Positions 9,519 to 18,637 are shown, counted from the first letter of the stretch. The stretch: 64,000 bases of DNA from Terrimonas_A sp051954695 (GCA_051954695.1 JBQCHL010000005.1:62001-126000), one strand, 5' to 3'. Notes: generated from the sequence alone by a model not told the origin. Numbers and translations are program-made.

Positions 9519-9935
9519 TCACCATCTCCACCACCAACCAAGGCCGAGATTCCAGGAGAAATTACTGCGGCGGTTGTAACGGTAGGGTGAATAGTAGTTA
9601 TTGTAGTTTCCCCAACCACTGCCATAATTCAGTGAATTATACCAATCGTAGGAAGAATATCCGTAGCGTGCCCTTTCCAGCCTTAATTGCTGGCGGAATG
9701 CGCGGCGGTTAGCCCTTGCTTCAGCTTTGTCGGCCAGATAGTCAATGGCTTTATAGGTTTCCTGTGCGGTAGTGCCCTGCCAGGTATTAATGGAATCAGC
9801 CATCTTCATATATTTTGCCCGGCTAACGGCGAAGTCAGGATTTTGATCAGGGGCCAGCGTTGTTTGTGCCATGGCAACACCGGCAAACAGCATGAATGCC
9901 AGCGTCAATAAATTCCTGTGTATAGATATTTTCAT
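9519..9935 (-). CDS. Secreted protein with Tyr/Trp-rich C-terminus, 138 aa
   Basis: I chose ATG 9935 because MKISIHRNLLTLAFMLFAG followed by VAMAQ is a good SPase I signal; the in-frame ATG at 9980 would bury it. The mature chain has an Arg/Ala-rich helix (KAEARANRRAFRQQLRLERA) and then an aromatic tail full of Tyr, Asn and Gly (YGYSSYDWYNSLNYGSGWGN) ending in LGLGWWWRW. I recognise no family. The tail could associate with the outer membrane or peptidoglycan. It is upstream of lpoB on the same strand, 53 nt away. Confidence 0.65.
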   Translation of the reverse strand: MKISIHRNLLTLAFMLFAGVAMAQTTLAPDQNPDFAVSRAKYMKMADSINTWQGTTAQETYKAIDYLADKAEARANRRAFRQQLRLERARYGYSSYDWYNSLNYGSGWGNYNNYYSPYRYNRRSNFSWNLGLGWWWRW

Positions 9936-10272
9936 TGCATAGGTTTTAATCCTTATCAAGATAACAGGTTTTTGGAACATTTTGTAGCCCGCAGGAGGGA
10001 TTGAATTTTATTTAACAGGGAATCAACACTTCATGCGGGATTTTCCCTGTGAAAACACTGTTGTACAAAGCTACTGTTTGCTCCGTTAACCGGCCGTTAA
10101 AACTTACACAGGTTGAGGAAAAGAGAGAACGGATTGAGACAAACTGTTTTGGATAAAGAAAGCAAGTGCTGCCTAAAATAACCCTTCCCGTTCTTCCCGC
10201 CTTACCGGTAAAAATTTTACCGGTAAGGCGGGAAGAACGGGAAGGGTGTCTAACATTTGTTAATGTATGTTA
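9936..10272. other. Intergenic region with a long palindrome
   Basis: This 337-nt stretch carries no credible gene. It holds the upstream region of the aromatic secreted protein and, near its right end, the 67-nt palindrome at 10181-10247 that follows the LytTR regulator's stop codon. Confidence 0.7.
10181..10247. repeat. Perfect 33-bp palindrome, REP-like
   Basis: The arms 10181-10213 and 10215-10247 are exact reverse complements around a single A. The sequence begins ACCCTTCCCGTTCTTCCCGC and its centre is ACCGGTAAAA/TTTTACCGGT. It lies 26 nt past the stop of the LytTR regulator (minus strand). A related imperfect palindrome with the same CCTTCCCGT ends lies at 63111-63170, also just after a stop codon, so this looks like a repeat family placed at 3' ends of genes. 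It could also act as a transcription terminator or mRNA stabiliser. Confidence 0.85.
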
Positions 10273-10965
10273 TTATTTAAGTCTTTCGTAGAGTTTTTGC
10301 CTGTAAGTAATGCCGACTGGCATTTTCTGATCATTGATCGTGACCGTGTCTTTACCATATTCGTGGATCTTATTAAGAGATACGATAAAGGATTTGTGGA
10401 TCCGCAGAAACTGGTTGTCGGGTAATGTTTCTTCCAGTTCGCTGGTGGTAAGCGAAACGATATATGTTTTTTGTGAAGTGCAGATACGGATGAAGTTGCC
10501 CAGGCTTTGTGCATATAAAATATCGTCCAGTTCAATGCGTATATTCACACCGCCTGTTTTTACCATTATAAATGACTGGCTTTCTTTTTCCGGTTCCTTC
10601 CTTACAGATAGTTCGAAATAACGTTCTGTGGCGGTAATAAAACGGGGAAGATTGATCGGCTTCAGCAGGTAATCCACTACTCCATGATCATAGCTTTCCA
10701 TTGCATATTCTGAATACGCAGTAGTAAGAATGGTGCGGGGAGGATTTTTCAGGCTTTTTAGCATCTCAATGCCGGAGATCTCGGGCATGTTGATATCGAG
10801 AAACATCAGGTCAACCGGGTGCTGCCGCAGGTAATTAATGGCTTCGATAGCGTTGTAACACTGTTGCACCAGTTCCAGTTGTGATACGTAGCGGATATGG
10901 CTCATCAACACATAATGCGCTGCAGGTTCATCATCCACAATTATACAGGTCCTTCTCCCGTCCAT
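10273..10965 (-). CDS. LytTR-family response regulator (partner of LytS-type kinase)
   Basis: The start is ATG 10965 (MDGRRTCIIVDDEP, 230 aa); a TTG nine nt upstream is less likely. The receiver has D57 (LMFLDINMPEISG) and the C-terminus is a LytTR domain (DILYAQSLGNFIRI, FLRIHKSFIVSLNKI). The gene overlaps the end of the sensor kinase gene by 35 nt, so translation is coupled. With the kinase it forms a two-component system divergent from an RND efflux operon, the most likely target. Confidence 0.93.
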   Translation of the reverse strand: MDGRRTCIIVDDEPAAHYVLMSHIRYVSQLELVQQCYNAIEAINYLRQHPVDLMFLDINMPEISGIEMLKSLKNPPRTILTTAYSEYAMESYDHGVVDYLLKPINLPRFITATERYFELSVRKEPEKESQSFIMVKTGGVNIRIELDDILYAQSLGNFIRICTSQKTYIVSLTTSELEETLPDNQFLRIHKSFIVSLNKIHEYGKDTVTINDQKMPVGITYRQKLYERLK

Positions 10966-11992
10966 ACTTTTCAATTTTCAGCTCCAAATGTACTTGAAAA
11001 TCGGCAGGTCCATCTTTAATCTCCAGTCGATGTTTATCCGGATAAAGGATCGCCAGTCTTTCTTTTGAATTCTTTAACCCGATGCCCATAGATACTACTT
11101 CTGCTTTTTTCCGGGGAAGGGAATTCCTGACATCCATCACAAACCATTCGTTCTCCATTTTTAAAGTCACCTGTACATGACATTGCTCCACGCTGCCCGT
11201 ACCATGTTTGAAAGCGTTTTCAATAAAGGAGATCAGCAGCATGGCAGGCATTTTATACTGACCGGGATTTTCGATCAATTGGTTGAACACTACTTCGCAG
11301 CGATGCCCCACCCTTTCCTTTTCCAGGTTGATATAACTTTCGATAAACGAGATCTCCTCTTTCAGGGAAACACATTTTTTATTGCCGTTCTCCAACTGGT
11401 AGCGCATCAGTTGCGATGCCTGCATCAGCAAATCGGGCACACGGCCGGGATATTGCAGGCTTACTCCATATAATGTATTGAATGTATTGAAAAGAAAATG
11501 GGGGTTGAGCTGGCTGCGCAAAGCATTCAACTGCACTTCGCGAGCCAGGATGGTTTCCCTTTCCACCGTCCGTTGCTCCCGGTAATATTTCAGCAACAGC
11601 AAGGGCCCCATAATGCATATAGAAGTGGCAACCATTGTAGCAAGGTGATAGATATAACTTTGTTGCTTGATGGATTTATAGAGATAGCAGTTCTTATACA
11701 GCCAAAGCGTGGCCACTTCATACAATATACCGGAAAAAACCAGTACCAGTCCAATGCTCAGCAAAGTATAAGTGAGCGGTTTCCCTTTTTCCAGTAAGAT
11801 CGGGAGTAAAAAAATGCGGTTGAGCTGCGCATGGGTATAGAGGATCAAAAAGTAAGTGCAGCCTTTCCATAAATTATTCCAGGAGCTGATCAGCATCCAG
11901 TCGTTCAGCGTGAACAGGATAAAGGTGAAAAGCAAGACTATAATTTCCTGCAACCACTTATTCTCAACAGTTTTCCTGATGGACACTTGCAT
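10931..11992 (-). CDS. LytS/YehU-type sensor histidine kinase
   Basis: The 353-residue protein has about four membrane segments in residues 15-135, then the His_kinase domain (PF06580) with QLNPHFLFNTFNTLY (phospho-acceptor H165) and an ATPase domain with FIENAFKHG and GIGLKNSKERL. It lacks a periplasmic sensor domain of any size, so the signal is probably sensed in or near the membrane. ATG 11992 lies inside the second copy of a 16-bp direct repeat that may control it. The response regulator gene overlaps its end. Confidence 0.92.
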   Translation of the reverse strand: MQVSIRKTVENKWLQEIIVLLFTFILFTLNDWMLISSWNNLWKGCTYFLILYTHAQLNRIFLLPILLEKGKPLTYTLLSIGLVLVFSGILYEVATLWLYKNCYLYKSIKQQSYIYHLATMVATSICIMGPLLLLKYYREQRTVERETILAREVQLNALRSQLNPHFLFNTFNTLYGVSLQYPGRVPDLLMQASQLMRYQLENGNKKCVSLKEEISFIESYINLEKERVGHRCEVVFNQLIENPGQYKMPAMLLISFIENAFKHGTGSVEQCHVQVTLKMENEWFVMDVRNSLPRKKAEVVSMGIGLKNSKERLAILYPDKHRLEIKDGPADFQVHLELKIEKYGREKDLYNCG

Positions 11993-12022
11993 TATTCAAA
12001 CTTTCTCTTGCATTATTCAAAC
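11986..12022 (-). promoter_or_regulatory. Duplicated 16-bp element over the kinase start; candidate LytTR operator and 5-codon leader
   Basis: CTTGCATTATTCAAAC occurs at 11986-12001 and again at 12007-12022, a 21-nt period. On the minus strand each copy reads GTTTGAATAATGCAAG, so the kinase start ATG (11992) is present in both. The upstream ATG (12013) opens a five-codon frame (MQEKV) closed by TGA three nt before the kinase start. The repeats resemble the LytTR consensus [TA][AC][CA]GTTN[AG][TG] (AAAGTTTGA 8/9, ATCGTTTGA 7/9), and a 21-nt period is typical for LytTR sites. Operator function is inferred. Confidence 0.55.
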
Positions 12023-12157
12023 GATCATTAGCGAAGCAAAGGACGCGCTTAATAGCATAAAAGTCATACGAAATATGATCAATTGCATTCATCATTTATC
12101 AATCGGAGCTATCATTTTTCTTCATGCGTTTTGCTCACTTGTCGGTTGATTTGTAGG

Positions 12158-13570
12158 ATGAATCTACAGAGACCCTGCACTTCCTTCTCCGCACGGCTGT
12201 CTGTTTTCTTGCTTGCTTTTATGATCGCCTTTTCGGCCACTGCGCAAACCCTGTCGCTCAGGGAAGCTGTTGACTCAGCCATGGCCCGTTATGGCATCAT
12301 TCAAGCCAAAGAGAACTATATAAAAGCCGGGCAGGAACGAGTGACACAAAGCAAAAGGGATTATCTTCCCAACTTCAATTTATCAGCCCAGCAGGTATAT
12401 GGCACTGTGAATGGCCAGAATGGCCCTTTATATGGTTTTGGTGGTTTGGGCGTGGCGTCTTCAGGTTTGCCATTGCCTTCGCAAAACTGGAATGCAGCTT
12501 TCGGTGCGCTTTACCTGGCTAATATCAACTGGGAGTTCTTCAGTTTTGGTCGCACTAAAGAGAGAATAGAAGTAGCCAAATCATCGCTGCACGTGAACGA
12601 AACCGACCTGGAACAGGAGCGTTTCCAACAGCAGATAAAAGTTGCCGCTGCTTATCTCAACCTGCTGATAGCACAAAGACTTACACGCATCCAGGAAAAA
12701 AATCTTGACAGGGCATTGGTTGTAAAACGGACTGCTACAGCAAGAGCAGCCAACGGCTTACTGGCAGGTGTTGATTCTTCACTGGCTAATGCAGAAGTGT
12801 CGGCAGCCCGTATTGCATTAACGAATGCAATGAACGTGGAGCAGGAGCAGGCCAATCAGTTAGTGGTCCTCACCGGGTTGCCTGCAATGAATTATCAACT
12901 GGATACTTCATTTATCAATAAAATACCATTGGCCTTTGCAGACAGTATTGCATTGAGAGAAGAAACGCATCCTGTGCTGCAATATTACCGCAGCAGGATC
13001 GATCTTAGCAACCGGCAGGTGATCCTTAACAGGAAACAATATTATCCATCTTTTTCCTTTTTTGGCGTGTACCAGACAAGAGGTTCAGGATTTGAATCCG
13101 CTTATGCAACGGATCAGACAGCTTTCAGCCATGATTATTTCAAAGGAATAAAACCTACCCGCAGCAATTACCTGTTGGGAATAGGTCTGCAATGGAATAT
13201 GACCACATTACTCCGCAACAAACCTGCCGTGCGTGCACAGGAATTGACCACAAAAGGTTTGCAGCATGAATATGACCAGATCAAACTGCAGCTTAGTGCG
13301 CAGGTGAGCCTGGCCGATGCAAGGATCAGGAATGCGCTGGGTAATTACCGCGAAGTGCCCAACCAGTTGAAATCTGCTTCCGATGCCTATCTGCAAAAGA
13401 CAACATTATATAATAATGGATTGACAACAATTGTGGATGTAACACAGGCCCTCTATGTACTGAACCGTGCAGAAACGGACAGGGACATTACCTACAGCAA
13501 TGTATGGCAGGCTTTATTGCTGAAAGCTGCAGCCACAGGCAACTGGGATATTTTCATTAACGAATTTTAA
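12158..13570 (+). CDS. TolC-family outer-membrane efflux protein
   Basis: ATG 12158 (MNLQRPCTSFSARLSVF) gives a signal peptide ending in FSATAQ; an upstream ATG in frame would only add a non-signal leader. The 470-residue product starts its mature part with LSLREAVDSAMARYGIIQAK and has the two long helical repeats and terminal helix (NNGLTTIVDVTQALYVLNRAE) of OEP/TolC proteins. It forms the outer-membrane channel of a tripartite pump with the two genes downstream, beginning 8 nt before the RND gene. Confidence 0.93.
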   Translation: MNLQRPCTSFSARLSVFLLAFMIAFSATAQTLSLREAVDSAMARYGIIQAKENYIKAGQERVTQSKRDYLPNFNLSAQQVYGTVNGQNGPLYGFGGLGVASSGLPLPSQNWNAAFGALYLANINWEFFSFGRTKERIEVAKSSLHVNETDLEQERFQQQIKVAAAYLNLLIAQRLTRIQEKNLDRALVVKRTATARAANGLLAGVDSSLANAEVSAARIALTNAMNVEQEQANQLVVLTGLPAMNYQLDTSFINKIPLAFADSIALREETHPVLQYYRSRIDLSNRQVILNRKQYYPSFSFFGVYQTRGSGFESAYATDQTAFSHDYFKGIKPTRSNYLLGIGLQWNMTTLLRNKPAVRAQELTTKGLQHEYDQIKLQLSAQVSLADARIRNALGNYREVPNQLKSASDAYLQKTTLYNNGLTTIVDVTQALYVLNRAETDRDITYSNVWQALLLKAAATGNWDIFINEF

Positions 13571-13578
13571 GAGATACT

Positions 13579-16500
13579 ATGAACCTGATACGTTTCGCAC
13601 TCCGTAAGCCTATCACCATCCTGGTAATTGTTGCCGGTCTGTTCTTCTTTGGCATCAAAGCGGCTACAAGCATTAAAGTGGATATATTTCCTAAGTTGGA
13701 ATTGCCGGTTATTTATTTGTCGCACCCCTTTTCAGGTTATACACCTTCACAAATGGAAGCGATGTTTGCAAAGCAATACATCAACATTATGTTGTTTGTG
13801 AATGGTATCAAATCCATTGAAACAAAAAATATACAGGGGCTTACGCTGATGAAGATCAGCTTTTATCCCGGCACCAATATGGCGCAGGCAGCAGCAGAGT
13901 TAAGTGCATTTGCTAACCGGATACAGGCGATATTCCCGCCAGGCTCCAACCCGCCATTCATTATAAGGTTTGATGCATCCACTCTTCCGGTAGGGCAGGT
14001 AGTATTGAGCAGTGATAAAAGGAACAATAATGAATTACTTGACCTGGCAAATGTGTATGTCCGTTCTTCTTTCACCACGATTCCCGGTCTTGTATCAGCA
14101 CCGCCGTTTGGAGGTAGTGTTCGCACGATCGTAGTGAAAGTGGACCCGGAGATGTTACGCTCGCATAATCTTACCCCCGACCAGGTGGTGGAAGCATTGC
14201 GGGTGAATAACCAGACAACACCATCAGGGAATGTGCGAATTGGTGATAAAAACTATATCACACCTACCAATACATTGATCAGGGAAATAAAGGATTTTGA
14301 GAACATACCCCTGTTCAAAGGCGGTGTGCAAAATCTTTATCTGCGCGATATAGCTACCGTAGAAGACGGAGCGGATATAACAGCAGGTTACGGGCTGGTC
14401 AATGGCAAACGTTCTGTGTATTTAAGCGTGGCCAAGAATGCGGATGCTTCCACCTGGGAAGTAGTACAAAACTTAAAGAAGGCATTGCCCAAAATGCAGG
14501 CCCAGTTGCCGGAAGACGTACATCTCTCTTATGAGTTCGATCAATCCACGTATGTGATCAATTCCGTGAAGAGTTTATTATCGGAAGGCGCGATCGGTGC
14601 GATCCTGACCGGCTTAATGGTGTTATTATTCCTGGGCGACCCCAGAGGGGCATTGATCGTTATCCTGACCATTCCTACTTCTATTATTTCGGGTGTATTG
14701 TTTCTTAGCTTATTCGGGCAAACGATCAATATCATGACGCTTAGCGGTCTTGCACTGGCTATCGGGATATTGGTGGACGAGAGTACGGTGACGATAGAGA
14801 ACATTCACCAGCATCTTGATATGGGAAAACCCAAAGCACTGGCGATATGGGATGCCTGTAAAGAAATTGCATTTCCAAAATTGTTGATCCTGCTTTGCAT
14901 CCTGGCAGTATTTGCTCCTGCTTTCACTATGGGAGGCATACCGGGCTCATTATTCCTGCCCTTAGCGTTGGCGATTGGTTTCAGCATGATCGTTTCTTAT
15001 TTTCTTGCACAAACCTTTGTGCCGATCATGGCGAACTGGCTAATGAAAATTAAACACACGAATGCCGCTAATCAAAACACCAATAATGCGAATGCAGGTC
15101 TGACCGATGCGGAGATACTAAAAGCCGCAGGCCTGCCCCCGGGAAGTGAAAAAGATACCTGGGACCAGAAAAAGATGCTGGTGGAAAGAGAAGACAGCAA
15201 CCGCGATGGCAAGATCAGCCGGTTTGAAAAATTCCGTATGAGATATTTGCGTTTTATCGGACGCATAATGCCTTACCGTAAGCCGATCGTGACCGGGTAT
15301 GTTGTGCTGATATGCGGGCTGGCTTACCTGTTGATGCATTCGATTGGAAGAGATGTATTACCGAAAGTGAACGGAAGCCAGTTCCAGGTAAGGTTGCGCG
15401 CACCGGAAGGAACGCGTATTGAAAGTACCGAACAAAAAACACTGGCGGCTATTAATGGAATTAAAGAAATAGTCGGTCCCGGTAATGTTTCAGTCACTTC
15501 TTCCTATGTAGGTACCCACCCTTCATTATTTTCCATTGCACCTATCTTTCTGTGGATGGCGCAGCCGCATGAAGCGGTGATCCAGGTGCAGCTGAACGAG
15601 CATTATAAAACAGATCTCGATGAATTGAAAGAAAAGATCCGCACCCGTTTCAGCAAAGACCTGCCTGATCTTACTCTTTCCTTCGAGCCTATTGAATTAA
15701 CGGATAAGATCCTGAGCCAGGGCTCTCCTACTCCTATTGAAGTACGGCTTTCAGGAAGAAATAAACAGGTAAATGAAACTTATGCTCAAAAACTTATAGC
15801 AAAGCTGAAAGAGATCAGCTACCTGCGTGATGTGCAACTGGGCCAATCCACAAAATATCCGGCTATCAATATTGAGATAGACCGCGTAAGAACTGCACAA
15901 CTTGGATTGGATGTTACGGACGTATCACGTTCCCTGATCGCTTCCACTTCATCATCACGCTACACAGATAAGAATATTTGGGTAGATGAAAAAGCAGGCT
16001 ATAGTTACAGTGTGCAGGTGCAGGTACCCGAGAGTAAAATGCAAAGTGTGAACGATATAAGTGAGATCCCTTTGCTGAAAAATGCGAGCCGGCCTGTACT
16101 GGGAGATGTGGCTACCATTACTCCCGGGACCACATACGGCGAGAACGATAACCTTGGTGCTACACCTGTTTTATCGGTAACAGCTAACCTGAACAATAAA
16201 GACCTGGGTACTGCTGCCAAAGATGTGCAGGAAGCAATCAAATCAATCGGTGAACTGCCCAGGGGATTGAATATAGAAGTGATCGGGCTCAGCGATACGC
16301 TTATCGATACCATGAGCAGTCTTGAGAGTGGTTTGCTGGTCGCCATCGTAGTGATCTTCCTGATGCTGGCGGCCAATTTCCAATCCTTCAAAGTATCAGG
16401 CGTGGTACTGGCTACTGTACCGGCAGTAATCCTGGGATCGCTTGCCTTATTGATGATAATGGGTTCAACCCTCAATCTTCAATCCTATATGGGAATGATC

Positions 16501-16869
16501 ATGTCGGTAGGCGTTTCCATTTCCAATGCCGTTCTATTGATCACGAATGCAGAGCAATTGCGCAAGCATAGCGGCAATGCCATTACAGCCGCAACCGAAG
16601 CAGCAGCCCTTAGGATGCGCCCGATATTGATGACGGCACTGGCGATGGTAGCAGGTATGATACCAATGGCAAGCGGATTGGGTGAAGCAGGAGACCAGTC
16701 ATCGCCACTGGGAAGAGCAGTCGTTGGCGGATTGATCGCTTCTACTTTTGCAGCACTCTTTATTTTGCCGCTTGTGTTTGCCTGGGCCCAGGGAAAAGCA
16801 GGAACGCAAAGTGTATCGCTTGATCCGGAGGATGAGGAAAGTAAACATTATGTGAAACTGGAAAATTGA
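13579..16869 (+). CDS. RND efflux pump, inner-membrane subunit, with EF-hand loop
   Basis: The 1,096-residue protein has the RND plan of two repeats, each with one TM, a large periplasmic domain and five more TMs. TM4 reads LAIGILVDES (D400, E401), keeping the first of the two acidic proton-relay residues of AcrB and changing the second to Glu. In TM10 (SVGVSISNAVLL) the AcrB lysine is S982. The cytoplasmic linker between the halves (about 490-555) is long and Asn-rich and contains DSNRDGKISRFE (residues 539-550), a complete EF-hand calcium loop. The channel and adaptor genes flank it. The substrate is unknown; the divergent LytS-LytTR pair probably regulates the operon. Confidence 0.94.
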   Translation: MNLIRFALRKPITILVIVAGLFFFGIKAATSIKVDIFPKLELPVIYLSHPFSGYTPSQMEAMFAKQYINIMLFVNGIKSIETKNIQGLTLMKISFYPGTNMAQAAAELSAFANRIQAIFPPGSNPPFIIRFDASTLPVGQVVLSSDKRNNNELLDLANVYVRSSFTTIPGLVSAPPFGGSVRTIVVKVDPEMLRSHNLTPDQVVEALRVNNQTTPSGNVRIGDKNYITPTNTLIREIKDFENIPLFKGGVQNLYLRDIATVEDGADITAGYGLVNGKRSVYLSVAKNADASTWEVVQNLKKALPKMQAQLPEDVHLSYEFDQSTYVINSVKSLLSEGAIGAILTGLMVLLFLGDPRGALIVILTIPTSIISGVLFLSLFGQTINIMTLSGLALAIGILVDESTVTIENIHQHLDMGKPKALAIWDACKEIAFPKLLILLCILAVFAPAFTMGGIPGSLFLPLALAIGFSMIVSYFLAQTFVPIMANWLMKIKHTNAANQNTNNANAGLTDAEILKAAGLPPGSEKDTWDQKKMLVEREDSNRDGKISRFEKFRMRYLRFIGRIMPYRKPIVTGYVVLICGLAYLLMHSIGRDVLPKVNGSQFQVRLRAPEGTRIESTEQKTLAAINGIKEIVGPGNVSVTSSYVGTHPSLFSIAPIFLWMAQPHEAVIQVQLNEHYKTDLDELKEKIRTRFSKDLPDLTLSFEPIELTDKILSQGSPTPIEVRLSGRNKQVNETYAQKLIAKLKEISYLRDVQLGQSTKYPAINIEIDRVRTAQLGLDVTDVSRSLIASTSSSRYTDKNIWVDEKAGYSYSVQVQVPESKMQSVNDISEIPLLKNASRPVLGDVATITPGTTYGENDNLGATPVLSVTANLNNKDLGTAAKDVQEAIKSIGELPRGLNIEVIGLSDTLIDTMSSLESGLLVAIVVIFLMLAANFQSFKVSGVVLATVPAVILGSLALLMIMGSTLNLQSYMGMIMSVGVSISNAVLLITNAEQLRKHSGNAITAATEAAALRMRPILMTALAMVAGMIPMASGLGEAGDQSSPLGRAVVGGLIASTFAALFILPLVFAWAQGKAGTQSVSLDPEDEESKHYVKLEN

Positions 16870-16938
16870 ATTGATCCAACAACCAATATTTAATGCTTAA
16901 TGATGACGGTTTTATTCACCGCAAATAAAATACAAGGG

Positions 16939-18045
16939 ATGAGAAAGATTTTTCTATTAGCAACGATCATTGTGCCGGGAATTATTCTTCAAAGTTGTGG
17001 GTCCGCAGAAAGCAGGGGTGAGAAGCCTGTGGCTTCGGCACCGGAGCCTGAAATGGAAGTTGTGCATCCGGTGCAGGGTTCGCTGATATCTTCTATCCGG
17101 TTACCCGGAGAACTGGTGGCTTTCCAGCAGGTAGACCTGTATGCAAAGATCAGTTCATTCGTACGCAAGCTTTATGTGGATGTAGGCAGTGAAGTGAAAG
17201 CAGGCCAGTTGCTGGCCACTATGGAAGCACCGGAACTGAACTCACAATTATCCGGAGCAGAATCAAGGTTGAAATCGCAGGAAGCTTTGTATCTCTCCAG
17301 CAAAGCCACTTATGAGCGTTTGCTTGAAACCAGCAAAACACCCGGCACTATTTCACCAAATGACCTCGACATCGCATTGGCCAAGCAAAAATCTGATCTC
17401 GCGCAGCTGGAAGCGGCCCGTGCATCTTACCGTGAGATCGGAGATAACCGGAATTACCTGGAGATAAGAGCTCCGTTCAGTGGTGTGATCAGTGCGCGTA
17501 ATGTAAGTGCAGGCGCTTATGTAGGTCCGGCAGGCAAAGGCTCCGATGCCCCTATCTTCACTTTGCAGGAATATAAAAAATTACGGCTGGTGGTAAGTGT
17601 TCCCGAATCATATATTCCTTATTTCAATGATAAAACGGAAGTGAAGTTTACGGTCAAATCCATTCAGAACGATACGTTCGTCGCTAAAGTATCCCGTGCT
17701 TCGGGGGCATTGGATACGCGTTTAAGATCGCAGCGAACAGAAATGGATGTGGAGAATGAGTCACGGTTGTTGCCAGGGATGATAGCAGAGGTATCCATTC
17801 CATTGGCGGGGGATAATAATACATTGCTGGTGCCTTCAAAAGCAGTATTACGTTCAACTACAGGTACGTTTGTGATCAAAGTGGAAGATAATAAGACGGT
17901 GTGGGTACCAGTTAAAGTTGGCCGAAGCGCAGATGATAAAACAGAAGTGTTTGGAAATCTTTCTGCAACAGATGTTATTGTGAAGACAGTAACGGAGGAA
18001 GTGAGGAATGGAGCTGAAGCAAAGACTAAGTTATCAGTTGAATAA
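16939..18045 (+). CDS. RND periplasmic adaptor (membrane fusion) lipoprotein
   Basis: ATG 16939 (MRKIFLLATIIVPGIILQSC) is preceded by AAGGG and gives a lipoprotein signal with lipobox LQSC; the ATG at 16900 would spoil it. The 368-residue product has the lipoyl half-motifs (VDVGSEVKAGQLLATMEAPE and IRAPFSGVISARNVSAGAYV) around an alpha-helical hairpin, then beta-barrel and membrane-proximal domains. It bridges the RND pump and the TolC-like channel. It lies third in the operon after a 69-nt gap. Confidence 0.93.
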   Translation: MRKIFLLATIIVPGIILQSCGSAESRGEKPVASAPEPEMEVVHPVQGSLISSIRLPGELVAFQQVDLYAKISSFVRKLYVDVGSEVKAGQLLATMEAPELNSQLSGAESRLKSQEALYLSSKATYERLLETSKTPGTISPNDLDIALAKQKSDLAQLEAARASYREIGDNRNYLEIRAPFSGVISARNVSAGAYVGPAGKGSDAPIFTLQEYKKLRLVVSVPESYIPYFNDKTEVKFTVKSIQNDTFVAKVSRASGALDTRLRSQRTEMDVENESRLLPGMIAEVSIPLAGDNNTLLVPSKAVLRSTTGTFVIKVEDNKTVWVPVKVGRSADDKTEVFGNLSATDVIVKTVTEEVRNGAEAKTKLSVE

Positions 18046-18064
18046 TAAATGTATATTGAAAGCT

Positions 18065-18106
18065 AAAGCCGGATCATATCAGGGTTTATAGATATGATCC
18101 GGCTTT
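18065..18106. terminator. Bidirectional terminator between convergent genes
   Basis: Arms 18065-18080 and 18091-18106 form a perfect 16-bp stem (AAAGCCGGATCATATC) with a 10-nt loop. A/T runs lie on both sides, so it can end both the efflux operon (plus) and the lipoprotein gene (minus). Confidence 0.85.
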
Positions 18107-18127
18107 AATTTTATAGAAAGGTCAGTA

Positions 18128-18637
18128 TTAATCCGGCAGGTTAAAATAATTCTTCACTGCATAATAATCGTTCAGGTCTATTGGTGCGCTTCGGCCAGTT
18201 TGGATGCTGGAAGCCGGTGCGAATACAACCCTGATTTTAGTAAACGTAACGGCAGAAGTATAGGGGCCGCTGCCGTCTGGTTTCATCAGTCGAATGGACA
18301 GTGTCCATTCTTCCGGGGTTGGAGAGCTTTGATAAATAAGATACCTGGTTTCATAAGCGCCGCTGGAACCAAGGCCGGGGCATGGGTACCAGGCTGTAGC
18401 TGCTTCATTGGAAGGATTGTAGTAAACAAGTACTAAGCTTGAATCTATATATCCTTGGGTTAAACCAACAGGGAGTTTTAAATTCAGGGCTCCGGTAAAA
18501 GTCTGCGAACTAAAAGTGAACATTTTCACATCTGCGTTGCCTGTTGGTCCCTGTGGACCGACATCTCCTTTTTTACAGGCAGAAAAAAAGAGGGTAGAAA
18601 ACAATAGAATACATAGGTAGCCGGAAATTCTTCTCAT
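18128..18637 (-). CDS. Lipoprotein with short collagen-like motif, 169 aa
   Basis: ATG 18637 (MRRISGYLCILLFSTLFFSA) precedes the lipobox FSAC. The mature start KKGDVGPQGPTGN has a short Gly-x-y run seen in many Bacteroidota lipoproteins. The rest is beta-rich with an Ile/Val strand near the end (KIRVVFAPASS). It is probably surface or periplasmic. The function is unknown. It converges on the efflux operon across a shared terminator. Confidence 0.75.
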   Translation of the reverse strand: MRRISGYLCILLFSTLFFSACKKGDVGPQGPTGNADVKMFTFSSQTFTGALNLKLPVGLTQGYIDSSLVLVYYNPSNEAATAWYPCPGLGSSGAYETRYLIYQSSPTPEEWTLSIRLMKPDGSGPYTSAVTFTKIRVVFAPASSIQTGRSAPIDLNDYYAVKNYFNLPD

